DNA of 44,379 nt from Candidatus Fermentibacteraceae bacterium (GCA_016936235.1 JAFGPK010000078.1:1-44379); one strand, 5' to 3'; counted from the first letter of the stretch, positions 22,797-31,768 are shown. Program-made: numbers and translations. Notes: generated by a model from the sequence alone, not told the origin.

Positions 22797-24979
22797 GATA
22801 CCTCAGGTGGTCAGTACTTCCGGCGCTATTGATCGCATCCTGCGGCAGTGTGCAGAGGGACGAGCCTCCCCTTCCGGAACCGGTGTCCGTCCTCTCGGAG
22901 CCGTTATTCCACCTGGCGGACTCCCTTTCGCTTTCGGGTATGGCCGCACCCGCAAGTGAAGCCCTGCTGGAGCTGCTGGGATCCCGCCCGGAACTGCGGG
23001 ACGAGGTTGTCTTCCGCCTCATGGGACTTCACCACGGACAGGCCACCGAGAATGAGTTCATCATCCTCCTGGACAGCCTCGAGCTTGCGGGGAGCGGTCC
23101 GCTCACCGGATGGAAGGTCTCGGCCCTGGACCTTGCAGGCAGGCCTGATGAAGCTCTTCTTTTCCTTTCAGGGCGGGATCCCTGTCTCTCCGCATGGCTG
23201 ATGTGGGAGGCTGACTCCATATGCACCAAGGTGGAACTCCCGGAAGACGCTTCTCCCGGACAGGTCTTCTGCATGGCCCTGGCATCTCCTCCCGGAAGTC
23301 TGTCAAGGAACGAGATGGAGAGGCTGTCTGAGTACGTTTCCCTGTTCCCTTCACTTGGACCCGTCCTCCTGAGAGAGCTTCGACTGACGGAAGATACCGC
23401 GGGTACCTGGAAGCCGGGGCTGCTTGAGAGCATGGCTCCCGGTGAGGGGAGGGACCTTCTGCTGGCGGAGCTCAGGGCCGCGGCCGATTCGGGTTCACTG
23501 CAGTACTGGCTGGACCGGCTGAAGGGTCCGGCTCCCCTTTGCAGGGTGGCGGCAGAGGAACTGCTGCAGAGATTCTCCGGAATGTACACCCCCTGCTGGG
23601 ATGCCGTGGACATCCTGGTCACGCAGGGCGAGACCGAGCTTGCCGTGGAGTACTCGGCGGCAGGCGATCGATGGCATCGCTCGGGCAGCGAGATGGCGGT
23701 GCTGCTTCAGGAGAAGAGGTACGAACACCTGCTCCAGGTCTGTCAGGCGGTAGGAGCCCCGGATCCCGATTCCCTCAGGGCCAGGGCCGCCCTGTTCAGG
23801 GCCCACGCCCTCAGGGGTGCCGGGAACAGCGCCAGCGTCTGCTACGGCGCCTACCTGGATTTCGCGCGGGACTATCCGTGGCATCCATCAGCCAGGGAGA
23901 CGGCCTACAATGCCGGCAAGTACCATGACTGCGAACAGGAATGGAATGCGGCCGCAGAGGCATACCTGGTCTCCCTGGCTTGCTCCGGCTCCTTCGAGGG
24001 TGATGAAAGGGCGCACTGGAGGGGAGGTTTCTGTCTCTATATGTCGGGAAGGCAGGCGGAGGCGGATTCGCTCTGGACACTGGGCTGTGAGACATGGCCC
24101 ACGGGCTACTGGAGGGACGAGATGCTCTTCTTCCGTGCCAGGCTGGCCGGAGAGAGAGGAATGACGGCGGAGCGGGATTCGCTGCTGGATCTGGTACGGA
24201 TCCAGCAGCCCTGGGAGTTCTACGGGATGCTGGCTTCACGAAGGCTCGGTGTGGCCGACACCATGGGCCTGCCAGTATTCGAGATCCGTCTCATGGAAGA
24301 TCCGGCCTGCTCACTGGCGGTCGCCATGGCATCCGGAGGATACGGTTCCGCCGCCGCTGAAATGCTTCGGAGCGGATCCAGCGGCTCCCTGGAGAACAGG
24401 GCTGCGGCCCTTTCCATGATGGGCAGGCACGGAAGCGCCCTGACCATGCTGAGGATACTCGATACGAGACTCAGGGAGGAGGGGAGGATGCTTCCCGATT
24501 CACTTCTCTGTCTCTACTTCCCCTCACCTTACCGGAGCCTTGCCGATGCGGCTACGGATACCCTCATGCTGGATAGCAGCATGCTGCAGGGGATAATGAG
24601 GGAGGAGAGCTATTTCGACCGCCGCGTGGTCTCAAGCGCCGGCGCCAGGGGTGTCGTCCAGCTTATGCCCTCCACCGCCTCCGACGTGGCCAGGTGGTAC
24701 GGTCTGCCCTTCCTCACCGATGACGAGTTCTTCGACCCAGCCGCCTCGGTGCCGTACGGAGCCATCTACATAGACAGGCAGTACCGTAGCTTCCAGGGTC
24801 AGCAGCCCCTGTTCCTCGCGGCCTACAACGCAGGACCGGGCAACGCCGAAAGATGGGTGGGGATGCACGGATGGAACCCAGCCGACCCGGAGATGTATAT
24901 TGAACAGATAACGTACAGGGAAACCCGTGTTTATGTTAAGAAAGTGCTGAGATCGGCCTGGATATATGAAAGGCGATGA
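22793..24979 (+). CDS. Slt-type lytic transglycosylase lipoprotein, paralogue 2
   Basis: 728 aa. The signal peptide ends in lipobox LLIASC, so this paralogue is a lipoprotein, unlike its neighbour. A helical-repeat region leads to the SLT domain: catalytic Glu605 in MREESYFDRR, then GARGVVQLMPSTASDVARWYG and LAAYNAGPGNAERW. Long stretches match paralogue 1 (YLDFARDYPWHPSARE, RAHWRGGFCLYMSGR, QQPWEFYGMLASRRLG). GTG 22793 overlaps the previous stop by 4 nt (GTGA). The split into a soluble and a lipid-anchored form would place related peptidoglycan-cleaving enzymes at different depths of the periplasm (inference). Confidence 0.93.
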   Translation: MRYLRWSVLPALLIASCGSVQRDEPPLPEPVSVLSEPLFHLADSLSLSGMAAPASEALLELLGSRPELRDEVVFRLMGLHHGQATENEFIILLDSLELAGSGPLTGWKVSALDLAGRPDEALLFLSGRDPCLSAWLMWEADSICTKVELPEDASPGQVFCMALASPPGSLSRNEMERLSEYVSLFPSLGPVLLRELRLTEDTAGTWKPGLLESMAPGEGRDLLLAELRAAADSGSLQYWLDRLKGPAPLCRVAAEELLQRFSGMYTPCWDAVDILVTQGETELAVEYSAAGDRWHRSGSEMAVLLQEKRYEHLLQVCQAVGAPDPDSLRARAALFRAHALRGAGNSASVCYGAYLDFARDYPWHPSARETAYNAGKYHDCEQEWNAAAEAYLVSLACSGSFEGDERAHWRGGFCLYMSGRQAEADSLWTLGCETWPTGYWRDEMLFFRARLAGERGMTAERDSLLDLVRIQQPWEFYGMLASRRLGVADTMGLPVFEIRLMEDPACSLAVAMASGGYGSAAAEMLRSGSSGSLENRAAALSMMGRHGSALTMLRILDTRLREEGRMLPDSLLCLYFPSPYRSLADAATDTLMLDSSMLQGIMREESYFDRRVVSSAGARGVVQLMPSTASDVARWYGLPFLTDDEFFDPAASVPYGAIYIDRQYRSFQGQQPLFLAAYNAGPGNAERWVGMHGWNPADPEMYIEQITYRETRVYVKKVLRSAWIYERR

Positions 24980-24982
24980 ATC

Positions 24983-26269
24983 ATGAGCTTACTGATGACC
25001 CTTGTCCTCTTCGGATGGTTCGCTGAGCCCCAGTACCCCACCACCCTGGTCTACCCGCCCTTCGGGCACTGCATGGGCATCTACAGGGCCGGTACCGAGC
25101 AGCTGGCGATGCTCCTGGGGGGTCTCGTGAGATTCGATGACCCTCAGAGCCTGGCATGCGTCAAGCTTGACGCGTGGGACGATCCCGGAACCTCCGATGA
25201 CGATGAGCTGGCCGTGTACGGTGTGAACTCCGGCAGCGGCCATATCATATACAATGCCGACATGTACACCCTGGGTCTCTACGGCGGTTCCGGCTCCGGC
25301 GAGGACCAGCTCTCGTCCCCCCACGGCATCGCGGCCGATCCCTTCGGCCTTGTTCTGGTGGCGGACACTGGCAATGGCAGGGTGGTGATACTGAAGCGCA
25401 GCGGATCCAGACTCCTCTCCCGTGGAACTCTGCAGACGGAGTTCGTAGAGCCCTGGGACGTGGCTCTGGACGGATCAGGACACATTTTCGTAACCGACCG
25501 TGCCGGCGGACTTGTCTACATGTTCGATTCCATTTCGGATTCCCTTCCCGTGACTGTCGAGGTGGACTCTCCCTCCGGGATAGATGCAGTGGGAGGGGAG
25601 AGGTGGTTCCACGAGGAAGACGAGGATTTCATGGTCGTGGTGGCGGAGGACGCATCCAGTCTTCTCAGGCTGGAAGATGGCCGGGTGACGGGAAGGATAT
25701 CCGTCTCGGACATGGGCGGCCGGATGCTCAACTACCCCGCCATAGATTTCTGGGGGAACATCTGGGTCACGGACAGTATCGCCTGCTGCATCCACAAGCT
25801 TACCGACGACCTCGAGTATCTCACCAGCTTCGGAGCGCCGGGTCACGGCGACCGGGAATTCTGGTACCCGACGGGCATAACCATATGGAAGAGGTACGGG
25901 CAGGTGTTCGTGGCTGAACGGGAGGGGGCCAGGTACTTCTGGATAGGGGTCGACCTGGTGGACCTGTCCGTCAGGGGCCTGCCCAGAGGGCTGGAACTCA
26001 GCGGCACCCTCACCGAGGATGCACTGATACAGGGCCTCATCTACGGACCCGGCGGGGATATAGTCCACAGGCTGGCCGAGGGAAGGTACTATGCCGGGCC
26101 GCTGGAGCTTCAGTGGGACGGATGCACCGACCGCGGCATCCCTGTGCAGGGGGGGGACTACACCATGGAGATGGTCATTCAGCCCGTCTATTCAAGCAAG
26201 GGATACTTCAGCAGGACCGTCACGGAGGAGTTCACCCTGGACGAGACCGATATCTACACCAGGGGATAG
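24983..26269 (+). CDS. Secreted NHL-repeat beta-propeller protein with FlgD-like domain
   Basis: 428 aa. A short hydrophobic N-terminus (LLMTLVLFGWFA) is the likely signal. NHL-type propeller blades are visible at residues about 110-310: LSSPHGIAADPFGLVLVADTGNGRVVIL, FVEPWDVALDGSGHIFVTDRAGG, YPAIDFWGNIWVTDSIACCIHKL and FWYPTGITIWKRYGQVFVAER. The last 75 residues form an Ig-like FlgD-type domain (LQWDGCTDRGIPVQGGDYTMEM). Such proteins usually bind partners or glycans and have no enzymatic site. It lies 3 nt after the second Slt gene, so it may accompany the transglycosylases in the envelope. Confidence 0.82.
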   Translation: MSLLMTLVLFGWFAEPQYPTTLVYPPFGHCMGIYRAGTEQLAMLLGGLVRFDDPQSLACVKLDAWDDPGTSDDDELAVYGVNSGSGHIIYNADMYTLGLYGGSGSGEDQLSSPHGIAADPFGLVLVADTGNGRVVILKRSGSRLLSRGTLQTEFVEPWDVALDGSGHIFVTDRAGGLVYMFDSISDSLPVTVEVDSPSGIDAVGGERWFHEEDEDFMVVVAEDASSLLRLEDGRVTGRISVSDMGGRMLNYPAIDFWGNIWVTDSIACCIHKLTDDLEYLTSFGAPGHGDREFWYPTGITIWKRYGQVFVAEREGARYFWIGVDLVDLSVRGLPRGLELSGTLTEDALIQGLIYGPGGDIVHRLAEGRYYAGPLELQWDGCTDRGIPVQGGDYTMEMVIQPVYSSKGYFSRTVTEEFTLDETDIYTRG

Positions 26270-26299
26270 GGGGTAAGGCTGCTTAAGTACGTTTTCCTG

Positions 26300-27508
26300 G
26301 TGGTTCTTCTGGCCCTTTCGGCCTTCTTCAGCGGATCCGAGACCGCATGCTTCAGCCTGGACCGTCTTCAGAGAAGGAGGCTCAGAAGGACCGAATCCGG
26401 CCGCAGGGTGCTGGCCCTCCTGGCCACGCCCGAGAAGCTGCTTTCGGCTATACTCCTTGGCAACACCGTGGTCAACATCACGGCCTCGGCCATCGCCTCG
26501 ACCATAACCGCCGGCTACTTCCCCGGAAGCGGCGGGACCAGCCTGGCGGTGGCGGTGGGAGTCATGACCTTTCTTCTGCTTGTGTTCGGAGAGATATCGC
26601 CTAAGACCCTGGCCGTTTCCAGAGCCGAGAAGTGGGCATCCAGGAGCTCCGCAGTGCTCAGCGTCTTCATGAAGATCGTTTCCCCCGTAGCCTCGACCCT
26701 GTCCGGATTCTCCAGTTCGCTGGCTTCGAGGATAAGAGTCCACAGACCGGGAATCAGCCTCTCCAGGGAGGAGATAATAGCCCTGGTTGAGCTCGGCCGT
26801 TCCGAAGGTCTTCTCGGTTCCGAGGGGGGAGCAACCCTGAACCTGCTGACGCTGAACGAGTCGCAGTGCACCGACGTCATGAAACCCAGGTCCGAGGTGG
26901 CGGTACTCAGGACCGGCTGGGAACGAGAGCGTTTCCGCCAGGTGATGAAGACCAGCGGCCACACCAGGTTCCCGCTCCTTCACGGCCCCATGGAGAAGGT
27001 GGCTGGATATATCGATTCCAGAGAGTTCTACGTTCAGGGGAAAGATGCTCCCCTGCCGCTGCACCGGATACCATCGTTCCCCGAGAACGCTCCCCTGGAA
27101 ACGGTGCTGAACGGCCTGCGGGACATGGACGAGGAGATAGGCGCGGTATTCGACGAGTACGGCGACTGGACCGGGATCATAACCGTCCACGATATCCTTG
27201 ATTTCTTCCTCTTCAGTTCCGCCGCGAAACCCGGCAGCCTTCCGTCGGGTGTCAGCGTCAGGGACGGATGGCTGGAAATACCGGCGGCCATGAAGTTGTC
27301 GGCCCTCTCCGATCTGGCGCGGGTGGAGTTCAGGGCCAGGTTCGCCGAGACCTGCGGTGGACTGGTCCAGGAAGTGACCGGCAGGATACCGGAAGAGGGG
27401 GAGGAAATCGAGGTTTCCGGATTCCTCTTCAGGATAGCGGCCAGGGAAGGTCCCAGGCTTGAAAGGATAGAGGTCAGACGGGCGGATGAAGGGGGAAGAA
27501 GATCATGA
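26300..27508 (+). CDS. CNNM/CBS/CorC-HlyC family membrane protein 1
   Basis: 402 aa from GTG 26300. The CNNM (DUF21) transmembrane domain covers about residues 1-135 (LLALSAFFSGSETACFSLDRLQRRRL, then LLLVFGEISPKTLAVSRAEKW). A CBS pair follows (about 180-305; HTRFPLLHG, GAVFDEYGDWTGIITVHDILDF) and a C-terminal CorC_HlyC domain (WLEIPAAMKLSALSDLARVEF, GGLVQEVTGRIPEEGEEI). Relatives handle Mg2+ or Co2+ transport or efflux. GTG 26300 lacks a ribosome site; the frame is open back to CTG 26279, which has AGGGGG 5 nt upstream and would give a complete first membrane helix, so CTG may be the true start. Its stop overlaps the next gene's ATG. Confidence 0.88.
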   Translation: MVLLALSAFFSGSETACFSLDRLQRRRLRRTESGRRVLALLATPEKLLSAILLGNTVVNITASAIASTITAGYFPGSGGTSLAVAVGVMTFLLLVFGEISPKTLAVSRAEKWASRSSAVLSVFMKIVSPVASTLSGFSSSLASRIRVHRPGISLSREEIIALVELGRSEGLLGSEGGATLNLLTLNESQCTDVMKPRSEVAVLRTGWERERFRQVMKTSGHTRFPLLHGPMEKVAGYIDSREFYVQGKDAPLPLHRIPSFPENAPLETVLNGLRDMDEEIGAVFDEYGDWTGIITVHDILDFFLFSSAAKPGSLPSGVSVRDGWLEIPAAMKLSALSDLARVEFRARFAETCGGLVQEVTGRIPEEGEEIEVSGFLFRIAAREGPRLERIEVRRADEGGRRS

Positions 27509-28515
27509 TGGTAGTTCTGCTAATCATCTCCATCACGCTTGCCGCCTTCTCCAGCGGGGCCGAGACAGCGTTCTCCGCCGCCAGCCGTATCAGAGCCTAC
27601 AGCAGGCTTCGCGAGGGCAGGAAATGGGCCCGCCTGACCCTGGCTTTCATCGAGAATCCCAGAAGGTACCTTACCACTACCCTCGTCGGCACGAATGTCG
27701 GCATGGTCCTGGCGTCCGCCATCACGTCCAGGTTCGCCGATGGAACCGGAGTGGTCTGGCTGGAGCCCGTACTGGTAGTATCCCTGTCCCTCTTCGTGCT
27801 GATATTCGCTGAGATGATCCCCAAACAGCTGATGCTCGTCTCAAGGGAGTCCGTTGTATCGAGGCTCTCGCTTCCGCTTCTGGTCCTGCGGATCCTCATC
27901 TATCCCGTGATCTTCATCGCGGATACCGTCTCCTCGCTGATCGTGGGCAGGAAGGTGAACTCAAGGGTCTTCGAGAGCAAGAGCGAGATACTGGGCCTTC
28001 TGACGGACTCCTCCTCGGATGCCGGCACCATTGCGGAGCGGATACTCAGGATGAACGATGTGAAGATCGGCAACATCATGCGAAGCATCGGCGAGCTGCC
28101 CGTGATAAGCATAGGGAACACCACCAGGGCGGTGATGGAAAAGCTGATCCAGACGGGCGATCCCTTCGTTCTGGTCACCGAGAGGGACGGCAGGTCGATC
28201 AGGGGCTACGCCGACGGCAACTCGATAGCCGGATCAGGCAAGATGCTCGACGGTGCGGGCATTGAAGGCATACCCTACTTCGACGAGGATGATGACCTCA
28301 TCAGCGTCACCGCCAGTCTGCGCCGATCATCCTCCCCGGTGGGCATAGTCCTCGGAAGAACCGGGCAGCCGGTGGGTATTGCCATTCTCGACGATATTAT
28401 AGATTCTTTGCTTGGTAAAACCGGGACAGCTTCTTCAGCCAGGGTCTCATCTGACAGACGGATCGAGTGGAGCGATGATGAAGCGGTCATCAGGAGCGTT
28501 CGCCTGGATAGGTGA
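27505..28515 (+). CDS. CNNM/CBS family membrane protein 2, no CorC domain
   Basis: 336 aa. The CNNM transmembrane domain (ISITLAAFSSGAETAFSAASRIRAYSRL; LFVLIFAEMIPKQLMLVSRE) is followed by a divergent CBS-like region (IMRSIGELPVISIGNTTRAVMEKLIQTGDPFVLVTE) and ends with PVGIAILDDIIDSLLG plus a short tail. The CorC_HlyC domain of its neighbour is missing. ATG 27505 overlaps the previous stop (ATGA). The SGAET motif matches SGSET of neighbour 1, so the two probably came from a duplication and may form a heteromeric ion transporter (inference). Its end overlaps the GGDEF-HEAT gene by 38 nt. Confidence 0.86.
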   Translation: MMVVLLIISITLAAFSSGAETAFSAASRIRAYSRLREGRKWARLTLAFIENPRRYLTTTLVGTNVGMVLASAITSRFADGTGVVWLEPVLVVSLSLFVLIFAEMIPKQLMLVSRESVVSRLSLPLLVLRILIYPVIFIADTVSSLIVGRKVNSRVFESKSEILGLLTDSSSDAGTIAERILRMNDVKIGNIMRSIGELPVISIGNTTRAVMEKLIQTGDPFVLVTERDGRSIRGYADGNSIAGSGKMLDGAGIEGIPYFDEDDDLISVTASLRRSSSPVGIVLGRTGQPVGIAILDDIIDSLLGKTGTASSARVSSDRRIEWSDDEAVIRSVRLDR

Positions 28516-30439
28516 CGGAGAGCCTCCCCTCAAGGGTCTCCTGTGCACTGAGGATTGCAGCCCCGGGGACATCGCGGCGGCCCTGGTCTCCGGCGGCCTG
28601 GACCCTGATTCGGTGTCCGCCGCTGTCATGGTATCTTGCGGCAGCGGAGTTCCATGGGCCGTATACCAACCCGAGGGGGAGCCTGACCCATGGGTGGACG
28701 CCGGCGCATCCGCCATCGTGACTGAGGGTACTCCCCATGCGGCCGCCATGGCCACCCTCGAAGGCATATCAAGGCTTTCCGAGAGCGCAACCACCAGGAA
28801 TCCGCTATCCGGGCTCCCCGGGAACGCGCCGATAGCCTCCAGGCTCAGGTCCCACGTCCTGGAGGGCGGTTTTCTTGCCGCCTACTTCGACATATCGGGC
28901 TTCAAGCCCTTCAACGATTACTACGGTTTCAGCCGCGGCGACGCGGTACTCCGTTCGCTGGCCTCGATCCTCACCGAGAACCTTTCCGGGCATTTCGTGG
29001 GTCACATCGGTGGAGACGATTTCGTGGCGGTGGGCAGGGGGGATGACTTCCTCGACTCGGTCAGGCGGGTGGTGAGGATATTCAACGGGAGGGCCGGAGG
29101 GTTCTATAGCGGCCGCGACCATGCAGCCGGGGGGATAGAAGCCCTTGACCGGACCGGTGAATTCAGGTTCTTCCCGGTCATGGACCTTACCGTGTCCGTG
29201 GTTGACGGGGAGGGGTGCGGAAGCGTGGACGACCTCGCCTGCAGGGCAGGCCTGGAGAAGAAGAGGTTGAAGGGGGAGATAGTGCCCGACACGGTGGCCG
29301 GTTTCCTCGGAGGCGGCGCCGGACCGCCGGGTTACGATGACTTCAGGCGCTGGATCGAGGCCGATCATCCGGATACCGTCCAGATAAAAGCCCTCCTGGA
29401 GACTGCTGGAATACTGGGAGACACCGGAATGACGGGCTGCCTGACGGAGATACTGGAACGGGACAGGGACTACAGGATACGCAAGAGCGCGGCCAGGGCC
29501 CTGGGCAGCATCGCGGGCCGGGATTCCGCGGATACCCTTCATGGCGCGATGAAGGACGGCAACGTCCATGTCAGGACAGCCTCCACCCTGGCACTGCCCT
29601 TCGTCATGGGCAAGGAAGCCGGACCTCTCCTGAAGGACGCCGTGAACGATCCCAGCACATGGGTCCGAAGGGCGGCGCTGAGAGGACTCGGTATAAGCGG
29701 ATGGCCCGGGGCGGCTGAGATACTGGCCCGGGAACTGAAGAGACCCAATGACGGCCGCTACTGGCTGAACCACAGGCAGGAGCTGGCCGCGGCCCTTGAA
29801 GGAGCCTCCTTCCTTGGCGACCCGCGGCTTTCCGGGGCGGTGCTGCATGTGCTGAGGAACAACCCGGGTGTGAAGAAGTCGGCCGTATGGAAGACGCTGC
29901 TCACCCTTGGCGGAGCGCGCTGCCTTGAGGAGATGAACAGGGCGTTCCGCAGCGGCGACCATCACGAATGCATCGAGAACCTCAGCAGCTTCGATCCCGG
30001 CGGCCTGTCGCAGGACGAGTCCGGTGAACTGGAATCACTCCTCGCATCCCTGGAACTGAGGAGACGCGGGGACAGGATACAGGTCCTCCGTCTGCTCGCA
30101 CGGATCAGGTACGAACCGGAGGGCGGCACTGCGGACTGGTTGCTGGACATGACCGCGAGCACCGACGACGCGGCGGAGTTCGAGACTCTGCTGGAGACCC
30201 TCCAGGCGCGAAAGATCCCGCCGAGGAGCTACGATCTTGCAAGGGTGGTGGACAGGCTCTCCGGGGAGAAGCTGAAGCTGGGAAGGAGGGCCGTGGTCTC
30301 CATGCTGAGGTGGGCCTCAATGGGCAGGTACCCGGTGTCGAGGACCTACCTGGATGAACTCCTCCGGCACGATTCCAGGGAGGTGAGGACCGCGGCGGCG
30401 CGGGCGGTGATATCCCTGGCCCGGAAGAACAGAAAATGA
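28478..30439 (+). CDS. GGDEF-domain protein with C-terminal HEAT-like repeats
   Basis: 653 aa from ATG 28478 (GGAG 5 nt upstream; ATG 28475 is too close to it). About 95 residues of uncharacterised N-terminus precede a GGDEF domain (about 105-270): NPLSGLPGN, AAYFDISGFKPFNDYYGFSRGDAVL, HIGGDDFVAV with the signature at residue 178 reading GGDDF. The rest (about 280-650) is a string of HEAT-like helical repeats (RDYRIRKSAARALGSIAGR, NVHVRTASTLALPFV, STWVRRAALRGLGISG). The domain may make or bind c-di-GMP; GGDDF occurs in both active and binding-only proteins. HEAT repeats suggest a scaffold that docks a partner. It is soluble and ends the 12-gene array. Confidence 0.87.
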   Translation: MKRSSGAFAWIGDGEPPLKGLLCTEDCSPGDIAAALVSGGLDPDSVSAAVMVSCGSGVPWAVYQPEGEPDPWVDAGASAIVTEGTPHAAAMATLEGISRLSESATTRNPLSGLPGNAPIASRLRSHVLEGGFLAAYFDISGFKPFNDYYGFSRGDAVLRSLASILTENLSGHFVGHIGGDDFVAVGRGDDFLDSVRRVVRIFNGRAGGFYSGRDHAAGGIEALDRTGEFRFFPVMDLTVSVVDGEGCGSVDDLACRAGLEKKRLKGEIVPDTVAGFLGGGAGPPGYDDFRRWIEADHPDTVQIKALLETAGILGDTGMTGCLTEILERDRDYRIRKSAARALGSIAGRDSADTLHGAMKDGNVHVRTASTLALPFVMGKEAGPLLKDAVNDPSTWVRRAALRGLGISGWPGAAEILARELKRPNDGRYWLNHRQELAAALEGASFLGDPRLSGAVLHVLRNNPGVKKSAVWKTLLTLGGARCLEEMNRAFRSGDHHECIENLSSFDPGGLSQDESGELESLLASLELRRRGDRIQVLRLLARIRYEPEGGTADWLLDMTASTDDAAEFETLLETLQARKIPPRSYDLARVVDRLSGEKLKLGRRAVVSMLRWASMGRYPVSRTYLDELLRHDSREVRTAAARAVISLARKNRK

Positions 30440-30585
30440 CATCTGCTGAAAGGGGATGCATCCTGGAGAATCGGACGGTACCCTCCGAAGACCGGATCGG
30501 GCGCCTGTCCTGGATTCGATCCCGGATGCGGTGAATATTATCAGCCGAGTACACATTTCCTGCTATCGATCTCGGGGGGGGGACA

Positions 30586-31551
30586 ATGAAATCCAGTGTG
30601 ACTTCTGAAGATCTCAGGGAACTCTTCCTGCTCAGGAGGGTCCCTGAGGAACTGGCTCTCGAAGTACTGTCCGGCTGTCCGGTCCTGGAGCTGAAAAGCG
30701 GTCAGATGCTCCTAAGGGCGGGCCAGAGCAACCAGAAGCTCTACATCATCCTCTCAGGCTCTCTGTCGGTGCATCTTGACAGCCCTGAAAGGGATTCGGT
30801 GGCGCGACTTGAGGCCGGCGAGTCGGTGGGGGAGCTGTCGGTCATAGATGACAGCCCGGCAACGGCGTTCGTTGTGGCGAATTCACACTCGCGGATACTG
30901 GAGGTGGATGAGTCCGCATTCTGGGAGCTGGTCTCGTCCTCCCATGACTTTGCATGCAACATGCTGCAGCTTCTCGCCGAACGCCTGCGGTCCAGCGACG
31001 ACGCCATAACCAGGAACATACGCCTGCGGAGGAGGTTCGAGAGGGACGCGCTGCTGGACGCCCTGACGGGGCTCAAGAACCGCAGATGGATAGACGAGAG
31101 ACTTCCGCGGATAATGGACAGGCACCGGAGGAACGGTCTACCCCTCAGTATCATCATGTTCGATGTGGACCTCTTCAAGAAGTACAACGACACCTATGGC
31201 CACGATGCCGGTGACTGTGTGCTTGCCTCCGTGGCCAGGACCACGCTTGAATGTCTTCGCCCCACTGACCTTTCCGCCAGGTACGGCGGCGAGGAGTTCG
31301 TGGTTATCCTTGCGGGGCTGCCGCTGGAAGTGGCCTGGAAGGTGGCGGAGAGGCTGAGGGTTACCATCAGTGATGCCGACGTCATTTCGAACGACGGTGG
31401 TCTTCTTCCCCCTGTGACCGTCTCCATGGGCATTGCACAGGCGGGTCCCGAAGACGATGCGGCTTCGCTCCTCAAGAGGGCCGACTCGGCCATGTACAGG
31501 GCGAAGGACTCAGGCAGGGACCGCTCCTGCATGCAGGAGGCCGGGGGCTGA
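30586..31551 (+). CDS. Cyclic-nucleotide-binding diguanylate cyclase
   Basis: 321 aa, soluble. Residues about 10-130 form a cNMP-binding/Crp-like beta barrel (LYIILSGSLSVHL, LEAGESVGELSVIDDSPATAFVVA). A helical linker leads to the GGDEF domain (about 150-315): DALTGLKNRR, MFDVDLFKKYNDTYGHDAGDCVL and an intact GGEEF at residue 234. An inhibitory I-site RxxD starts at residue 225, exactly five residues before GGEEF. It should synthesise c-di-GMP from GTP with product inhibition, gated by a ligand on the N-terminal domain. It starts at ATG 30586 with a G-rich ribosome site. The 146-nt upstream gap has a weak -10 TATTAT (30536-30541) and a small hairpin (30492-30525); I see no c-di-GMP riboswitch there. 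Confidence 0.93.
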   Translation: MKSSVTSEDLRELFLLRRVPEELALEVLSGCPVLELKSGQMLLRAGQSNQKLYIILSGSLSVHLDSPERDSVARLEAGESVGELSVIDDSPATAFVVANSHSRILEVDESAFWELVSSSHDFACNMLQLLAERLRSSDDAITRNIRLRRRFERDALLDALTGLKNRRWIDERLPRIMDRHRRNGLPLSIIMFDVDLFKKYNDTYGHDAGDCVLASVARTTLECLRPTDLSARYGGEEFVVILAGLPLEVAWKVAERLRVTISDADVISNDGGLLPPVTVSMGIAQAGPEDDAASLLKRADSAMYRAKDSGRDRSCMQEAGG

Positions 31552-31624
31552 AGACATAGGACGGAGGTGCAGCCTCCGTAAGTACTGGGGCCATCAGTCT
31601 GCATGCGATGGGTAGAGCATGGGC

Positions 31625-31659
31625 AAATTGACAAGCCCAGGCATCTGCAGTGCCTGGGC
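31625..31659 (-). terminator. Terminator of tRNA-Leu
   Basis: A 9-bp perfect stem GCCCAGGCA/TGCCTGGGC (31635-31643 with 31651-31659, loop 7 nt), followed on the minus strand by TTGTCAATTT. It starts 2 nt past the tRNA 3' end. Confidence 0.7.
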
Positions 31660-31661
31660 CA

Positions 31662-31748
31662 TGGTACCGGAGGAGGGACTTGAACCCTCAAGTCCACAAG
31701 GGACAACGGATTTTGAGTCCGCCGCGTCTGCCATTCCGCCACTCCGGC
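31662..31748 (-). tRNA. tRNA-Leu (anticodon CAA)
   Basis: 87 nt with the long variable arm of class II tRNAs. Acceptor GCCGGAG/CTCCGGT (G1:U72 wobble), A73 and an encoded CCA. Anticodon loop CTCAAAA gives anticodon CAA. The T arm is GAGGG-TTCAAGT-CCCTC. It reads UUG, a codon this genome also uses as a start. Confidence 0.95.
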
Positions 31749-31768
31749 ACCGCAATACGAACCAGCGG

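Noticed and set aside
28805-29965. 386-codon minus-strand frame opposite the GGDEF-HEAT gene
   Set aside because: No recognisable domain and low-complexity composition; the plus-strand GGDEF and HEAT motifs fully explain the region. The same applies to 15426-16409, 26192-27190 and 3349-4494.
30440-30585. Possible c-di-GMP riboswitch before the diguanylate cyclase
   Set aside because: I found only a weak bulged hairpin and a short GGATGCATCC palindrome; the conserved GEMM core sequences and tetraloop receptor are not visible.
31561-31579. Hairpin ACGGAGG-TGCAG-CCTCCGT after the diguanylate cyclase as a terminator
   Set aside because: A 7-bp stem is present but no T-tract follows, so a factor-independent terminator is not supported.
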